Positions 16,732 to 25,106 of a DNA stretch of 64,000 nt are shown here, piece after piece. Source of the stretch: Alistipes sp. (GTDB lineage: Bacteria > Bacteroidota > Bacteroidia > Bacteroidales > Rikenellaceae). Position 1 is the first letter of the stretch. Every line of letters begins with the position of its first letter. The notes below the pieces were generated by a model. That model ran no database searches. It was not told where the DNA came from and was given only the letters and a program-made list of their open reading frames with translations. The translations under genes were made by a program, and so were the position numbers. The DNA is taken from assembly GCA_020026395.1 (NCBI GenBank), contig JAHHQM010000005.1:123576-187575 (forward strand), read 5' to 3'.

Positions 16732-18714
16732 ATGAAACGCTACTTACTCATTCTGTTCGCGACCCTCCTGTTTCTGCCCGTTCGGGCCGATGAGGGTATG
16801 TGGCTTCCGAGCCTGATTTCGAGCCGTATCGACGATATGCGCGCGAAAGGCTTCCAACTCACGGCCGAGGACATCTATTCGATCAATCAGGCCTCATTGA
16901 AAGATGCCGTGGTGCTGTTCGACGGCGGCTGTACCGCAGAGCTGGTCTCGAATCGCGGTCTGATCCTCACGAACCACCACTGCGGTTATGATGCCATCCA
17001 GGCACACTCGACCATCGATCACGACTACCTGACCTACGGTTTCTGGGCCCGCTCGCTGGAAGAGGAGCTTCCCAACAAGGGTCTTAATGTCCGTTTCCTC
17101 GTACGTATGGAGGATGTCACCGAGCGTCTTGCCAAAGGCGAGGAGGCTGCCAAAATCATCGAGGAGGCCTCGAAGGAAGGCGTAGGATACAAGGCTTCGA
17201 TCGAGCAGATGTACTACGGCAACCAGCAGTTCCTGTTCGTTTACGAGCAGTTCGACGATGTACGTCTGGTGGGTGCACCCCAGTCGTCGATCGGCAAATT
17301 CGGCGGCGATACCGACAACTGGATCTGGCCGCGTCATACGGGCGATTTCTCGATCTTCCGCATCTATGCCGACAAGAACAACAAACCCGCCGCTTATTCG
17401 CCCGACAACGTACCCTACACCCCGAAACGCTTCTTCCCCATCTCGACGAAAGGCGTCAAAGAGGGTGATTTCACGATGATCTACGGTTTCCCGGGCAATA
17501 CGCAGGAGTACATCCTCTCGGACGATGTGGCTTACCTCGCCGAGCGTTCCGATCCGGCGAAGATCGCCATCCGCACCGAGCGTCTGAACATCATCGGCAA
17601 GGCACAGGAGGCGGATCCCGCCCTGCGCATCCACTACGCGTCGAAATACGTGTGGATCGCCAATGCATGGAAGAAATGGCAGGGTCGTGTGCTGGGTATC
17701 AACAACAACAAGACCGTCGACAAGAAACGCGTCTACGAGCGTCAGTTCGAGGCCTGGGCACAGAACCGCCCCGAGTATAAGACGATCGTTGCCGATCTGA
17801 AGAAGGAGTACGCCCGCATCATGGACGCCTACTTCGCCCGCGAGATGACGATCGAGACCCTGCTGACCCTTCCCGAGAAATACACCGGCGAGGAGCGTCA
17901 GGAAGTTTGCTTTGCCCAGCGCGAAGCCACCGAGCGCGACCTGTTCCGCCTGCTCTTCAAGGAGTACGCCACGCGTTGCCCCGAGGCTTACCGTTCGGCG
18001 CTCTTCATGGAGGGTGTGAAGAAGGCCGGATCGCCCGAGGCTTACGGCGAGAAGATCTTCGAGGAGATCTGGAACGGCAAGAACGAGAAGTCGGCACCGC
18101 TCCGCGAGTCGATCATGGCCGAGATGAAGAAGATCAGCGGCGAGCTGGAACTCGACGGCCGTGACCTGCGCAACCTCAATTCGAAACACCTGAGCGAGCT
18201 CTATACGGTTTATGTACGCGGTCTTCAGGAGTGGGACACCACCCGCGCCTTCTATCCCGATGCCAACCTCACGCTGCGTGTGGCTTACGGTTCGGTGAAG
18301 GGTTACGAGTACCGCGACGGCGAGTACCACTACCCGCAGACCACCTTGGACGGCATCATCGCCAAGGATAACCCCGAAATCTACGACTACGACATTCCGC
18401 AGTCGTTGCGCGACCTCTACAAGGCCAAGGATTACGGCCGTTGGGGCATCGAGATGAACGGCCGCAAGACCGTTCCCGTCTGCTTCCTGGCCACGCCCCA
18501 CACCACGGGCGGTAACTCGGGTTCGCCGATGATCAACGGCAAGGGCGAGCTGATCGGTATCAACTTCGACCGTACGTGGCTCTCGACGATGAGCGACGTG
18601 GCGTACGATCCCGTCAAGTGCCGCAACATCGCCGTGGATATCCGCTACGTGCTGTTTCTCATCGAGCGCGTCGGTAACGCCGGTTACCTGATCGACGAGA
18701 TGGAACTCCGCTAA
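16732..18714 (+). CDS. S46 dipeptidyl-peptidase, predicted DPP11-type (Asp/Glu specific)
   Basis: 660 residues with a Sec signal peptide (cut after FLPVRA, about residue 19). Mature start DEGMWLPS is typical of S46. The clan PA catalytic set is visible: His83 in TNHHCGY, an Asp in the HTGDFSIFRIYAD stretch, and Ser596 in GGNSGSPM. Residue 614, 18 positions after the Ser (INFDR), is Arg. In characterised DPP11 an Arg at this place selects acidic P1 residues, while DPP7 has Gly. The enzyme removes N-terminal dipeptides from peptides in the periplasm. At 660 residues it is shorter than the usual ~715. It is the last gene of the operon. Confidence 0.9.
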   Translation: MKRYLLILFATLLFLPVRADEGMWLPSLISSRIDDMRAKGFQLTAEDIYSINQASLKDAVVLFDGGCTAELVSNRGLILTNHHCGYDAIQAHSTIDHDYLTYGFWARSLEEELPNKGLNVRFLVRMEDVTERLAKGEEAAKIIEEASKEGVGYKASIEQMYYGNQQFLFVYEQFDDVRLVGAPQSSIGKFGGDTDNWIWPRHTGDFSIFRIYADKNNKPAAYSPDNVPYTPKRFFPISTKGVKEGDFTMIYGFPGNTQEYILSDDVAYLAERSDPAKIAIRTERLNIIGKAQEADPALRIHYASKYVWIANAWKKWQGRVLGINNNKTVDKKRVYERQFEAWAQNRPEYKTIVADLKKEYARIMDAYFAREMTIETLLTLPEKYTGEERQEVCFAQREATERDLFRLLFKEYATRCPEAYRSALFMEGVKKAGSPEAYGEKIFEEIWNGKNEKSAPLRESIMAEMKKISGELELDGRDLRNLNSKHLSELYTVYVRGLQEWDTTRAFYPDANLTLRVAYGSVKGYEYRDGEYHYPQTTLDGIIAKDNPEIYDYDIPQSLRDLYKAKDYGRWGIEMNGRKTVPVCFLATPHTTGGNSGSPMINGKGELIGINFDRTWLSTMSDVAYDPVKCRNIAVDIRYVLFLIERVGNAGYLIDEMELR

Positions 18715-18732
18715 TCGGGGCATTTTACCCAT

Positions 18733-18770
18733 AAAAAGACCGTCCTTCCGTGTGAAGGACGGTCTTTTTT
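18733..18770 (+). terminator. Terminator of the 12.2-18.7 kb operon
   Basis: AAAAAGACCGTCCTTC and GAAGGACGGTCTTTTTT arms with a 4-base loop form a very strong hairpin with a T tail. Confidence 0.95.
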
Positions 18771-18808
18771 GTGTTTGTGGGGATTCTCGGGGTGTTGGTG
18801 ATCAAACC

Positions 18809-18822
18809 GCTCCACGTGGAAC
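18809..18822. other. parS-like 14-mer, site B
   Basis: GCTCCACGTGGAAC matches the parS palindrome at 13 of 14 bases. With its flanks it forms an 18-bp near-palindrome (CCG...CGG). It is intergenic, between the operon terminator and the next promoter. Confidence 0.5.
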
Positions 18823-18858
18823 GGTTCGTGGGGAAAACCCGCCGTTTGGTTGAATTTA

Positions 18859-18890
18859 GTTGCAAAGGGAGGGCGCTCCGACTACTTTTG
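18859..18890 (+). promoter_or_regulatory. Promoter for the small peptide/lipoprotein pair
   Basis: GTTG at 18859-18862 and TACTTTTG at 18883-18890 are separated by 20 bases. The first start codon is at 18914. Confidence 0.65.
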
Positions 18891-18913
18891 ATCGGATAAA
18901 AAAATTGGAAACC

Positions 18914-19078
18914 ATGAATACCACACCCCAAACCGAGGCACCGACCTATCTGCCTCCCGAAATCACGCTTTTGGAATGCCGCGTCGAAGGCGGCTTCGGC
19001 CTCACCACGCAGGAGGGCATCGAAGGCCCTGCCCGCCCGCTGACCTCCTACGGTTGGACATCCGACGACGAATATTAA
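18914..19078 (+). CDS. Small peptide of the type preceding Bacteroidales surface lipoproteins
   Basis: 54 residues. The features are a YLPPEI segment near residue 17, an acidic middle, VEGGFGLTTQEGIEG, and an aromatic acidic end (YGWTSDDEY). Bacteroidales genomes contain many short proteins of this shape (xYxxPxI...G-rich...W) directly before fimbrillin-like lipoproteins. No function is established; some may be exported or serve as translational leaders. The clear promoter upstream and the 14-base gap to the lipoprotein support a two-gene transcript. No membrane segment or signal peptide is visible. Confidence 0.6.
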   Translation: MNTTPQTEAPTYLPPEITLLECRVEGGFGLTTQEGIEGPARPLTSYGWTSDDEY

Positions 19079-19092
19079 GCCCCCGAAAAGCC

Positions 19093-20922
19093 ATGAAACG
19101 ACATTTCGCACTGTTCCTTGCCGCATTATTTGTGTTTGCGGCCTGCTCGGACGACAAGACCGAACCCACACCGTCCCGTGAAGAACCCGTCGCGGTGGAG
19201 TTCGGGGCATCCGACCCCACCCGCGCAACCCGTGCCGACCTTACGGTCGATGAGGCGGCGGGAAAATTCCGCTGTACATGGCAGTCGGGCGACCAAATCA
19301 CGGTCTTTGCCAATGCCCAGACCGCCCGCTTCGACTATAACCCCGCGACCCGCCTTTTCGAGGGACGCCTCCTCGATAACAGCCTCTCGTGGAATTTCCA
19401 GGCCGTTCTGCCCTACGTGGCCGACACCCCCACCCGAATCCCCTTCGGCGGAGTGCGCACCCAGCAGGGCAACCGATTCAATGTCCGATTCTACCCCCTG
19501 GTCTCCACCCCGAAACACACCACGGGGTCGGTGAACGGCACGCCCGTCACTTTCGATTTCCGATCGCTGACCGCCATTCTTTCGCTGTCGTTCCACACGT
19601 CGGACTCTGCGGTCAGAAACGAAAAAGTGCGCTCCATCCGCCTTACGGCCGAGGGTGATCCCCTTGCGGCCGACTATTTCGAGATCGACCGCAACGCGCT
19701 GACGGGCAGCCTTTCCTCGTCGAATCCCCGCCACGAGATCCTGCTGAACTACGCGCCCGGCACCGAACCCGCGGCCGCCGACGCGAAGGCCTTTTTCAAC
19801 CTGCCGCAGGGCACTTACCGCCGTCTTCGTGCCGAGATCACGACCGAACGCCACCACGCCGTCCTCGACCTGTCGGCCGAAGCCACCTTCAAGGCGGGCG
19901 AACTGGTCTACGCCACCCGCAGCCTCACGGAGTGGACGCCCGATGTCGAGGTGACGATCGGGAACATAGACCTTTGGAAGAACACCGCCACGGCAACCTT
20001 GAAAAATGCCCCCTCCACGGCACGCCTTCAGTATAAACGCACGACCGAAAGCCTTTGGCAGACCGCCACGGGCACGGGTTCGCAACGCACGATCAGCCCC
20101 CGCTGGACGAACTCCGCCGACGGCACGATGCGCCCCGACCGCCTGACGGGTGTCTTTGCCCGAGCCGATTACGACTGGCAGCTGATTGACGGCGGGAAAG
20201 TCCTTTGTTCGGGTCGTTTCTCGAGCAACCATTCGGGCGATCCCATCCCGACACTCTCCGACGGCAGTCTGTCGTGCTATACCACCGCCAATACCAATTC
20301 GTCGTTCTGGAGCAGCGGCAACAACCCGCAGGCCAAGACCCTCTGCACCTACCGCAATCCCTACGCCCATCTTCAGGCGGGAGCGGTGAACATCATAGGA
20401 TTAATCAAGTTACTCACACCGGGTAACCTCTTCACGGGCACCTTCGCGATGAACGGCACCAACGGCACGGCCAATTTCGGCCAGCCCTACACCTACACGG
20501 CACGCCCCACGGCACTCCGCCTGAGCTACCGCGCCAAGACGGGCAATGTCACCCACGACAACCACGCCGCAAACATCGCCAAGGGACAACCCGACGAAGC
20601 GATGATCATGGTGTGCATCATCGATTGGGCACAGCGCCACGCCACCTCATCGGGCATGACTAAACCCACGGGTGTCTGGAATCCCGAGACGCTCGAAGGC
20701 CTCACGGCGTCGGAACCCGTCATCGCTTCGGGCGTACGCTACATCCGCACGGGATCACAGACCGATCTGGAGATTCCGCTGCGTTATTTCCGCAAGACCG
20801 ACTCCGCCCCCGCGGGACGCTACACGATCGTAATCTCGTGTGCCACGAGCCGTTACGGCGAATACCTGAACGGTTGTTCGACAAACGAACTCGACGTCAA
20901 AGGCCTGGAGTGGGTCTATTAA
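19093..20922 (+). CDS. Fimbrillin-like lipoprotein with C-terminal PCMD-type domain
   Basis: 609 residues from the ATG at 19093; the upstream open frame overlaps the small peptide gene and is not used. A lipoprotein signal ends LFVFAAC, followed by SDDKTE, which suits surface export in Bacteroidota. Residues about 30-300 resemble fimbrillin-like/Mfa-like adhesin domains (ATRADLTVDE, WQSGDQITVFA, FNLPQGTYRRL). The C-terminal third has features of the PCMD (putative carbohydrate metabolism) domain: LQAGAVNIIG, RPTALRLSYRAKTG and PAGRYTIVISCATSRYGEYLNG. It is probably an outer-surface adhesin or glycan-binding protein. Domain names are from motif memory, so the subfamily is uncertain. Confidence 0.75.
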   Translation: MKRHFALFLAALFVFAACSDDKTEPTPSREEPVAVEFGASDPTRATRADLTVDEAAGKFRCTWQSGDQITVFANAQTARFDYNPATRLFEGRLLDNSLSWNFQAVLPYVADTPTRIPFGGVRTQQGNRFNVRFYPLVSTPKHTTGSVNGTPVTFDFRSLTAILSLSFHTSDSAVRNEKVRSIRLTAEGDPLAADYFEIDRNALTGSLSSSNPRHEILLNYAPGTEPAAADAKAFFNLPQGTYRRLRAEITTERHHAVLDLSAEATFKAGELVYATRSLTEWTPDVEVTIGNIDLWKNTATATLKNAPSTARLQYKRTTESLWQTATGTGSQRTISPRWTNSADGTMRPDRLTGVFARADYDWQLIDGGKVLCSGRFSSNHSGDPIPTLSDGSLSCYTTANTNSSFWSSGNNPQAKTLCTYRNPYAHLQAGAVNIIGLIKLLTPGNLFTGTFAMNGTNGTANFGQPYTYTARPTALRLSYRAKTGNVTHDNHAANIAKGQPDEAMIMVCIIDWAQRHATSSGMTKPTGVWNPETLEGLTASEPVIASGVRYIRTGSQTDLEIPLRYFRKTDSAPAGRYTIVISCATSRYGEYLNGCSTNELDVKGLEWVY

Positions 20923-20953
20923 ACGAATTCCCTTAAAACCCTTTTTCCCCCGA

Positions 20954-20999
20954 GCGGGGCGGCTTTCCGATCCGATGGAAAACCGCCCCGCAATTGTTT
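20954..20999 (+). terminator. Terminator after the lipoprotein gene
   Basis: GCGGGGCGG and CCGCCCCGC arms with an inner TTCC/GGAA stem (20954-20991), then a short T-containing tail. Confidence 0.75.
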
Positions 21000-21057
21000 T
21001 ACGGGGGAGGCTTCCTATAAAAAATTAGGGTCATGGGGGATTTATTTCTCCGGATTA

Positions 21058-21089
21058 TTTGGTGCATGACGGCGAAGTGTCTATCTTTG
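21058..21089 (+). promoter_or_regulatory. Bacteroidota-type promoter for slyD
   Basis: TTTG (21058-21061) and TATCTTTG (21082-21089) are separated by exactly 20 bases, 50 bases before the slyD start. Confidence 0.85.
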
Positions 21090-21138
21090 TGGGATATGAG
21101 GCGAAAACAAATTAACACTTAAATACACGAAAAAAACT

Positions 21139-21684
21139 ATGAAAGTAGCACAAGACAAAAAGGTCGCTGTCGATTATAAATTGACCGTTGACGGAAAAAT
21201 CGCAGATCAATCGCAACCGGGTCAGCCCCTCGAGTTCATCTTCGGCCGCGGCATGTTGTTGCCCAAGTTCGAAGAGGCTATTCTGGGCAAAGAGCCCGGC
21301 GAGAAGGTATCGTTCACCCTCGAGCCCAAAGACGGCTACGGCGAAATCCACGAGGAAGCCATCGTCGATCTTCCCAAGACCATCTTCATGGTTGACGGCA
21401 AACTGGCCGAGGATATTCTCTTCGTAGGTTCGCAGGTTCCCATGAGCGATGCCGAAGGTCACCGCATGATGGGTATCATCAAGGAAGTTGGCGAGGAGAC
21501 CGTCAAGATGGACTTCAACCACCCGATGGCCGGCAAGACGCTGAACTTCGAGGTTGAGGTGGTTATGGTTCGCGACCTGACGCCCGAAGACGAGCAGGGT
21601 GGTTGCGGATGTGGTTGCGGCAGCGATTGCCACTGCGATCACGACCACGAAGAAGGCGGTTGCGAAGGTGGTTGCTGCCACTAG
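21139..21684 (+). CDS. slyD: FKBP-type peptidyl-prolyl isomerase SlyD
   Basis: 181 residues. The FKBP part is interrupted by an insert-in-flap (IF) chaperone domain, the SlyD arrangement: DYKLTVDGKIADQS, GRGMLLPKFEEAILG, then KDGYGEIHEEAIVDLPKTIF and the return NFEVEVVMVRDL. The last 30 residues are rich in Cys and His (GCGCGCGSDCHCDHDHEEGG and a CxGGCCH end), the nickel-binding tail. SlyD assists folding by prolyl isomerisation and supplies nickel to hydrogenase or urease maturation in species that have them. It is monocistronic with its own promoter and terminator. Confidence 0.95.
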   Translation: MKVAQDKKVAVDYKLTVDGKIADQSQPGQPLEFIFGRGMLLPKFEEAILGKEPGEKVSFTLEPKDGYGEIHEEAIVDLPKTIFMVDGKLAEDILFVGSQVPMSDAEGHRMMGIIKEVGEETVKMDFNHPMAGKTLNFEVEVVMVRDLTPEDEQGGCGCGCGSDCHCDHDHEEGGCEGGCCH

Positions 21685-21709
21685 AGATCGCTTCCTTAGA
21701 AAGCATAAC

Positions 21710-21746
21710 AAGAGCAATCGAGCGATCGGTTGCTCTTAATTTTTAA
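21710..21746 (+). terminator. Terminator after slyD
   Basis: AAGAGCAA and TTGCTCTT arms (21710-21737) with a partly paired loop, then a T run. Confidence 0.8.
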
Positions 21747-21751
21747 GTGAG

Positions 21752-22163
21752 ATGTACACCCTTCGGCAATACCTTACGACGATGACCGATCCCGACCGCC
21801 TTTTGCGGCTTGACGGGACGGTGGAGGTGTACCCCGATGCGGACGGCCGATGATTTCGACGGCTACCCGAAGCTCGGTTGCGCCCCTTCGGAACTCGATG
21901 TACGGGGCAATTTGTGGGGCTTCCGCAACAAGACGGGCGGGTGGGTCATCCCGCCGATGTACGCCGCGGGATTCGCCTTCAGCGAAGGCATGGCCGCCGT
22001 GCGTCTGAACCGCACGTGGAACTACATCTCCGAGGAGGGCGCAACGCTCCTCCGTTGTCCGCAATATACGGCCGTCAAACCGTTCCGTGAAGGCCGCGCC
22101 ACCGTCGAGCGGGGAAATCAGCGGGCAGAAATCGACACCACGGACAAAGAGTTTGCGATTTAA
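21752..22163 (+). pseudogene. WG-repeat-like gene broken by a one-base frameshift
   Basis: Frame one starts at ATG 21752 (MYTLRQYLTTMTDPDRLLRL) and stops at TGA 21851-21853. The next frame then carries on without a gap: DFDGYPKLGCAP, LWGFRNKTGGWVIPPMYAAGFAFSEGMAAVRL, to the stop at 22163. The WGFRNKTGGWVIPP and FSEGMAAVRLNRTWNYIS segments are WG-repeat (KWG) units. Removing one base near 21846-21849 (GGCCGATG) restores a single reading frame of about 136 codons. It could be a true pseudogene, a sequencing error or a +1 shift just before the stop. Translation from an internal start (21810 or 21837) would give the WG part only. Confidence 0.65.
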
Positions 22164-22183
22164 TGGGGATTTCTGTATATTTG
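22152..22183 (+). promoter_or_regulatory. Bacteroidota-type promoter for the DUF4954 gene
   Basis: TTTG (22152-22155) and TATATTTG (22176-22183) are separated by 20 bases. The -33 element overlaps the end of the WG-repeat gene. Confidence 0.8.
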
Positions 22184-22212
22184 TCCATTAATCCCCCGCG
22201 GGAGAACACTTC

Positions 22213-23979
22213 GTGTTCAAAACGGGGAATTCAATCCTTAAAAACGAAACGACTTTGAGACATCTGACCGACATAGAGATCGAACTCCTGAAGGCAAACC
22301 ACACCACGGCCGAAAGCTGGGATGAGGTGCTTGTCGCGGAAGATTTCACGCCCGACCAGCTGCACAACTGCTGCCTGGGGGGTCGTGTCGAGATCGCGTC
22401 GGGGGTTCGCATCCTCAACGCACAGGTTAGGAACTACCGCCTCGGTCGTAATGTCTCGCTGAACAATGTCTCAGCGTTGGAGTGCCGCGAGGAATCGGCG
22501 TTCGGCAATGCCACTCCCGTGGCCGCCGTGAACGAATGTGGCGGCCGCACGACCCTCATCCACGATCGGATGACAGCACAGACGGCCTACATGAGCGCCT
22601 TCTACCGCCACCGCCCGAAACTCATCGCCCGCCTCGACGAGATGACCCGCGCGTATGCCGCCTCACGCCGCGATACGCTGGGCGAAGTCGGCGAAGATTC
22701 GACCCTCACCGGTGTCCGCTTCGTCCGCGAGGTACGCATCGGCAAGGGCGTCCGGATCGACGGCGCAACCGTCCTCCAGAACGGCACGATCCTCGACGGG
22801 GCGTTTGTCGGCATGGATGTCAAGGCCTACGATTTCATCCTCGCCGAGGGGGCACGCATCGACAACGGCGTGATCCTCGAACGCTGCTTTGTGGGCGAGG
22901 GTTCGGTCATGGACAAGAACTTCACGGCGTCCGATTCGCTGTTCTTCGCCAACAGCCATTGCGAGAACGGCGAGACCGCCTCGATTTTCGCAGGCCCCTA
23001 CACCGTCACCCACCACAAATCGTCGCTCCTGATTGCGGGCTATTTCTCGTTTTTCAATGCGGGGAGCGGTTCGAACCAGAGCAACCACCTGTTCAAGAGC
23101 GGTGCCGTCCATCAGGCCATCCACCTGCGCGGCTGCAAATTCGCCAGCAGTGCCTACGTGATGTCACCTGCCCGTGAAGGTGCCTTCACGATGATCATGG
23201 GTCACCACTCCTTCCACCACGACACGCGCATCTTCCCCTACTCGTATCTCGTCGAGCGGGAGGGTAAATCGGTGCTGATGCCGGGTGCGAATCTGGCCAG
23301 CTACGGTGCGGTGCGCGATGTGGAGAAATGGCCGCGCCGCGACCACCGCACGGTATTCCGCGACGTGATCAACTTCGAGGAGTACAACCCCTACATCACC
23401 GAAGGAATGCTCCGTGCCGTAGATGCCCTGCAATGCCTTCGCGAGGAGAACCCCGATGCCGCATCGTACGTCTACAACAAGGTGACGATCCGCCCCTCGG
23501 GACTGCAACGCGGCATCACGCTCTACAACAAAGCCATTGTGGCCTCGCTCGGGGCAATGCTCCAAGAGGGGATTCCGCAACAACGATACGACGGCTCGGG
23601 ATCGTGGATCGATCTGGGCGGTCAATATATTACCAAACGCGAAGCCGAAGCCGTCGCCGATGCCATCGAAGAGGGACAGCTTCCAACTTTCGCCGACATC
23701 GACAACCGCCTGCGCGTATTCCACGTCCACTACGCCGACTATGCGCGTTCGTGGGCAGAGGGGGTCTACGCAAGCCTTCTGGGACATGCCCCTTCGGCCG
23801 AAGAGATCGCCGAAGCCGTCACGGCGGGACGCAACGCCCACGCCGCCCTGCGCCAGATGACCGATCAGGACTGCCGCCGCGATTGTTCGATGGACATGGC
23901 CGTCGGTTACGGTATCGACACCGACGACGAGGAAGAAATACGCCGCGACTACTATACGGTGCGCGGTCTGAAGAGTTAA
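22213..23979 (+). CDS. DUF4954 family protein with left-handed beta-helix
   Basis: 588 residues from a GTG at 22213; a TTG at 22255 (reading RHLTDIEIELL) matches the usual family start better, and no ATG is available nearby. Residues about 50-300 show hexapeptide-like turns of a left-handed beta-helix (GVRILNAQVRNYRLGRNVSL, IGKGVRIDGATVLQNGTIL, and onward), as in sugar-nucleotide acyltransferases. The C-terminal part is helical. DUF4954 proteins occur mostly in Bacteroidales; they resemble nucleotidyltransferase/acetyltransferase helices but have no assigned reaction. The gene is transcribed alone from a strong promoter. The sequence EEYNPYITEGMLRAVDAL is typical of the family. Confidence 0.82.
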   Translation: MFKTGNSILKNETTLRHLTDIEIELLKANHTTAESWDEVLVAEDFTPDQLHNCCLGGRVEIASGVRILNAQVRNYRLGRNVSLNNVSALECREESAFGNATPVAAVNECGGRTTLIHDRMTAQTAYMSAFYRHRPKLIARLDEMTRAYAASRRDTLGEVGEDSTLTGVRFVREVRIGKGVRIDGATVLQNGTILDGAFVGMDVKAYDFILAEGARIDNGVILERCFVGEGSVMDKNFTASDSLFFANSHCENGETASIFAGPYTVTHHKSSLLIAGYFSFFNAGSGSNQSNHLFKSGAVHQAIHLRGCKFASSAYVMSPAREGAFTMIMGHHSFHHDTRIFPYSYLVEREGKSVLMPGANLASYGAVRDVEKWPRRDHRTVFRDVINFEEYNPYITEGMLRAVDALQCLREENPDAASYVYNKVTIRPSGLQRGITLYNKAIVASLGAMLQEGIPQQRYDGSGSWIDLGGQYITKREAEAVADAIEEGQLPTFADIDNRLRVFHVHYADYARSWAEGVYASLLGHAPSAEEIAEAVTAGRNAHAALRQMTDQDCRRDCSMDMAVGYGIDTDDEEEIRRDYYTVRGLKS

Positions 23980-24095
23980 ACCTTTTACGCCAAAGTCATG
24001 TCACACACCCAAAGCATCACCCGCCAACACCGCACGGACAGAAAACCCTAAACGAATAAATTATCATAATATCAACCAAAAAAAACAATTTTAAA

Positions 24096-25019
24096 ATGGA
24101 ACACGTAAAAGTATTGATCATGGGTAGCGGCCCGGCAGGATACACTGCCGCCATCTACACCTCGCGCGCAAACCTCAACCCCGTACTCTACTCGGGTATC
24201 GAACCGGGCGGTCAGCTGACCACCACCACCGAAGTGGAGAACTTCCCGGGGTATCCCCAGGGCATCAGCGGCCCCGAAATGATGGAGGATATCCGCAAGC
24301 AGGCCGCACGTTTCGGTGCCGACATGCGTAAGGGCATCATCACCAAAATCGACCTTTCGAAGCGTCCCTTCCACGTCGTAGTGGATGGCGAGCACGAAAT
24401 CGAAGCCGAGTCGCTGATCGTGGCTACGGGTGCTTCGGCCAAATACCTGGGTCTTCCCTCGGAGGCCAAATTCCGCGGTCAGGGCGTGAGCGCCTGCGCT
24501 ACGTGCGACGGTTTCTTCTACCGCAAGAAGGATGTAGCCGTAGTCGGTGGCGGTGATACGGCTTGTGAGGAGGCCACCTACCTCGCATCGCTGTGCCGCA
24601 AGGTTTATCTGATCGTCCGCAAGCCGTTCCTGCGTGCTTCGAAAGCCATGCAGGAGCGTGTATTCAACACCGAGAACATCGAAGTGCTGTTCGAGCACAA
24701 CACCGTCGAGGTGCTGGGCGACGACCTGCACGGCGTGACGGGTGCCCTGCTGCGCAAGACCGACGGCACGGAGCGCACGATCGAAATCTCGGGCTTCTTC
24801 CTCGCCATCGGACACCACCCCAACGTAGAGGTATTCGAGGGTCAGCTGGAACTCGACAAGGAGGGTTACATCGTTGTAGAGGGCGGTTCGTCGAGAACGA
24901 GCGTCGAGGGCGTATTCGCCGCAGGCGACGTGAAGGATCCCCACTACCGTCAGGCCATCACCGCCGCAGGTTCGGGCTGCATCGCCGCTCTGGACTGCGA
25001 GCGTTTCCTGCACCGTTAA
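24096..25019 (+). CDS. trxB: Thioredoxin-disulfide reductase
   Basis: 307 residues. FAD-binding MGSGPAGYTAAIYTSRA at the N-terminus, redox-active Cys134 and Cys137 (SACATCDGFFY), NADPH-binding VVGGGDTACEEA and C-terminal FAAGDVKDPHYRQAITAAGSG are all present. It passes electrons from NADPH through FAD to thioredoxin in the cytoplasm. Residues and length match low-molecular-weight TrxB rather than ferredoxin-NADP reductase relatives, which lack the CxxC. The gene is separate from neighbours; the 116-base space before it holds no recognisable promoter box or gene. Confidence 0.97.
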   Translation: MEHVKVLIMGSGPAGYTAAIYTSRANLNPVLYSGIEPGGQLTTTTEVENFPGYPQGISGPEMMEDIRKQAARFGADMRKGIITKIDLSKRPFHVVVDGEHEIEAESLIVATGASAKYLGLPSEAKFRGQGVSACATCDGFFYRKKDVAVVGGGDTACEEATYLASLCRKVYLIVRKPFLRASKAMQERVFNTENIEVLFEHNTVEVLGDDLHGVTGALLRKTDGTERTIEISGFFLAIGHHPNVEVFEGQLELDKEGYIVVEGGSSRTSVEGVFAAGDVKDPHYRQAITAAGSGCIAALDCERFLHR

Positions 25020-25037
25020 TCCATTCCCGAAAACCAT

Positions 25038-25082
25038 CTCGCTTCCCGACGCCTTTTAGGGGCACGGGAAGCGGGATTTTTT
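25038..25082 (+). terminator. Terminator after trxB
   Basis: CGCTTCCCG and CGGGAAGCG arms (25040-25048, 25065-25073) are followed by a T run. Confidence 0.8.
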
Positions 25083-25106
25083 AATCCTAAAAAAATTCGT
25101 CCCGTT

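Noticed and set aside
16894..18732. Minus-strand open frame of 612 codons
   Set aside because: Antisense of the S46 peptidase gene, with no recognisable motif.
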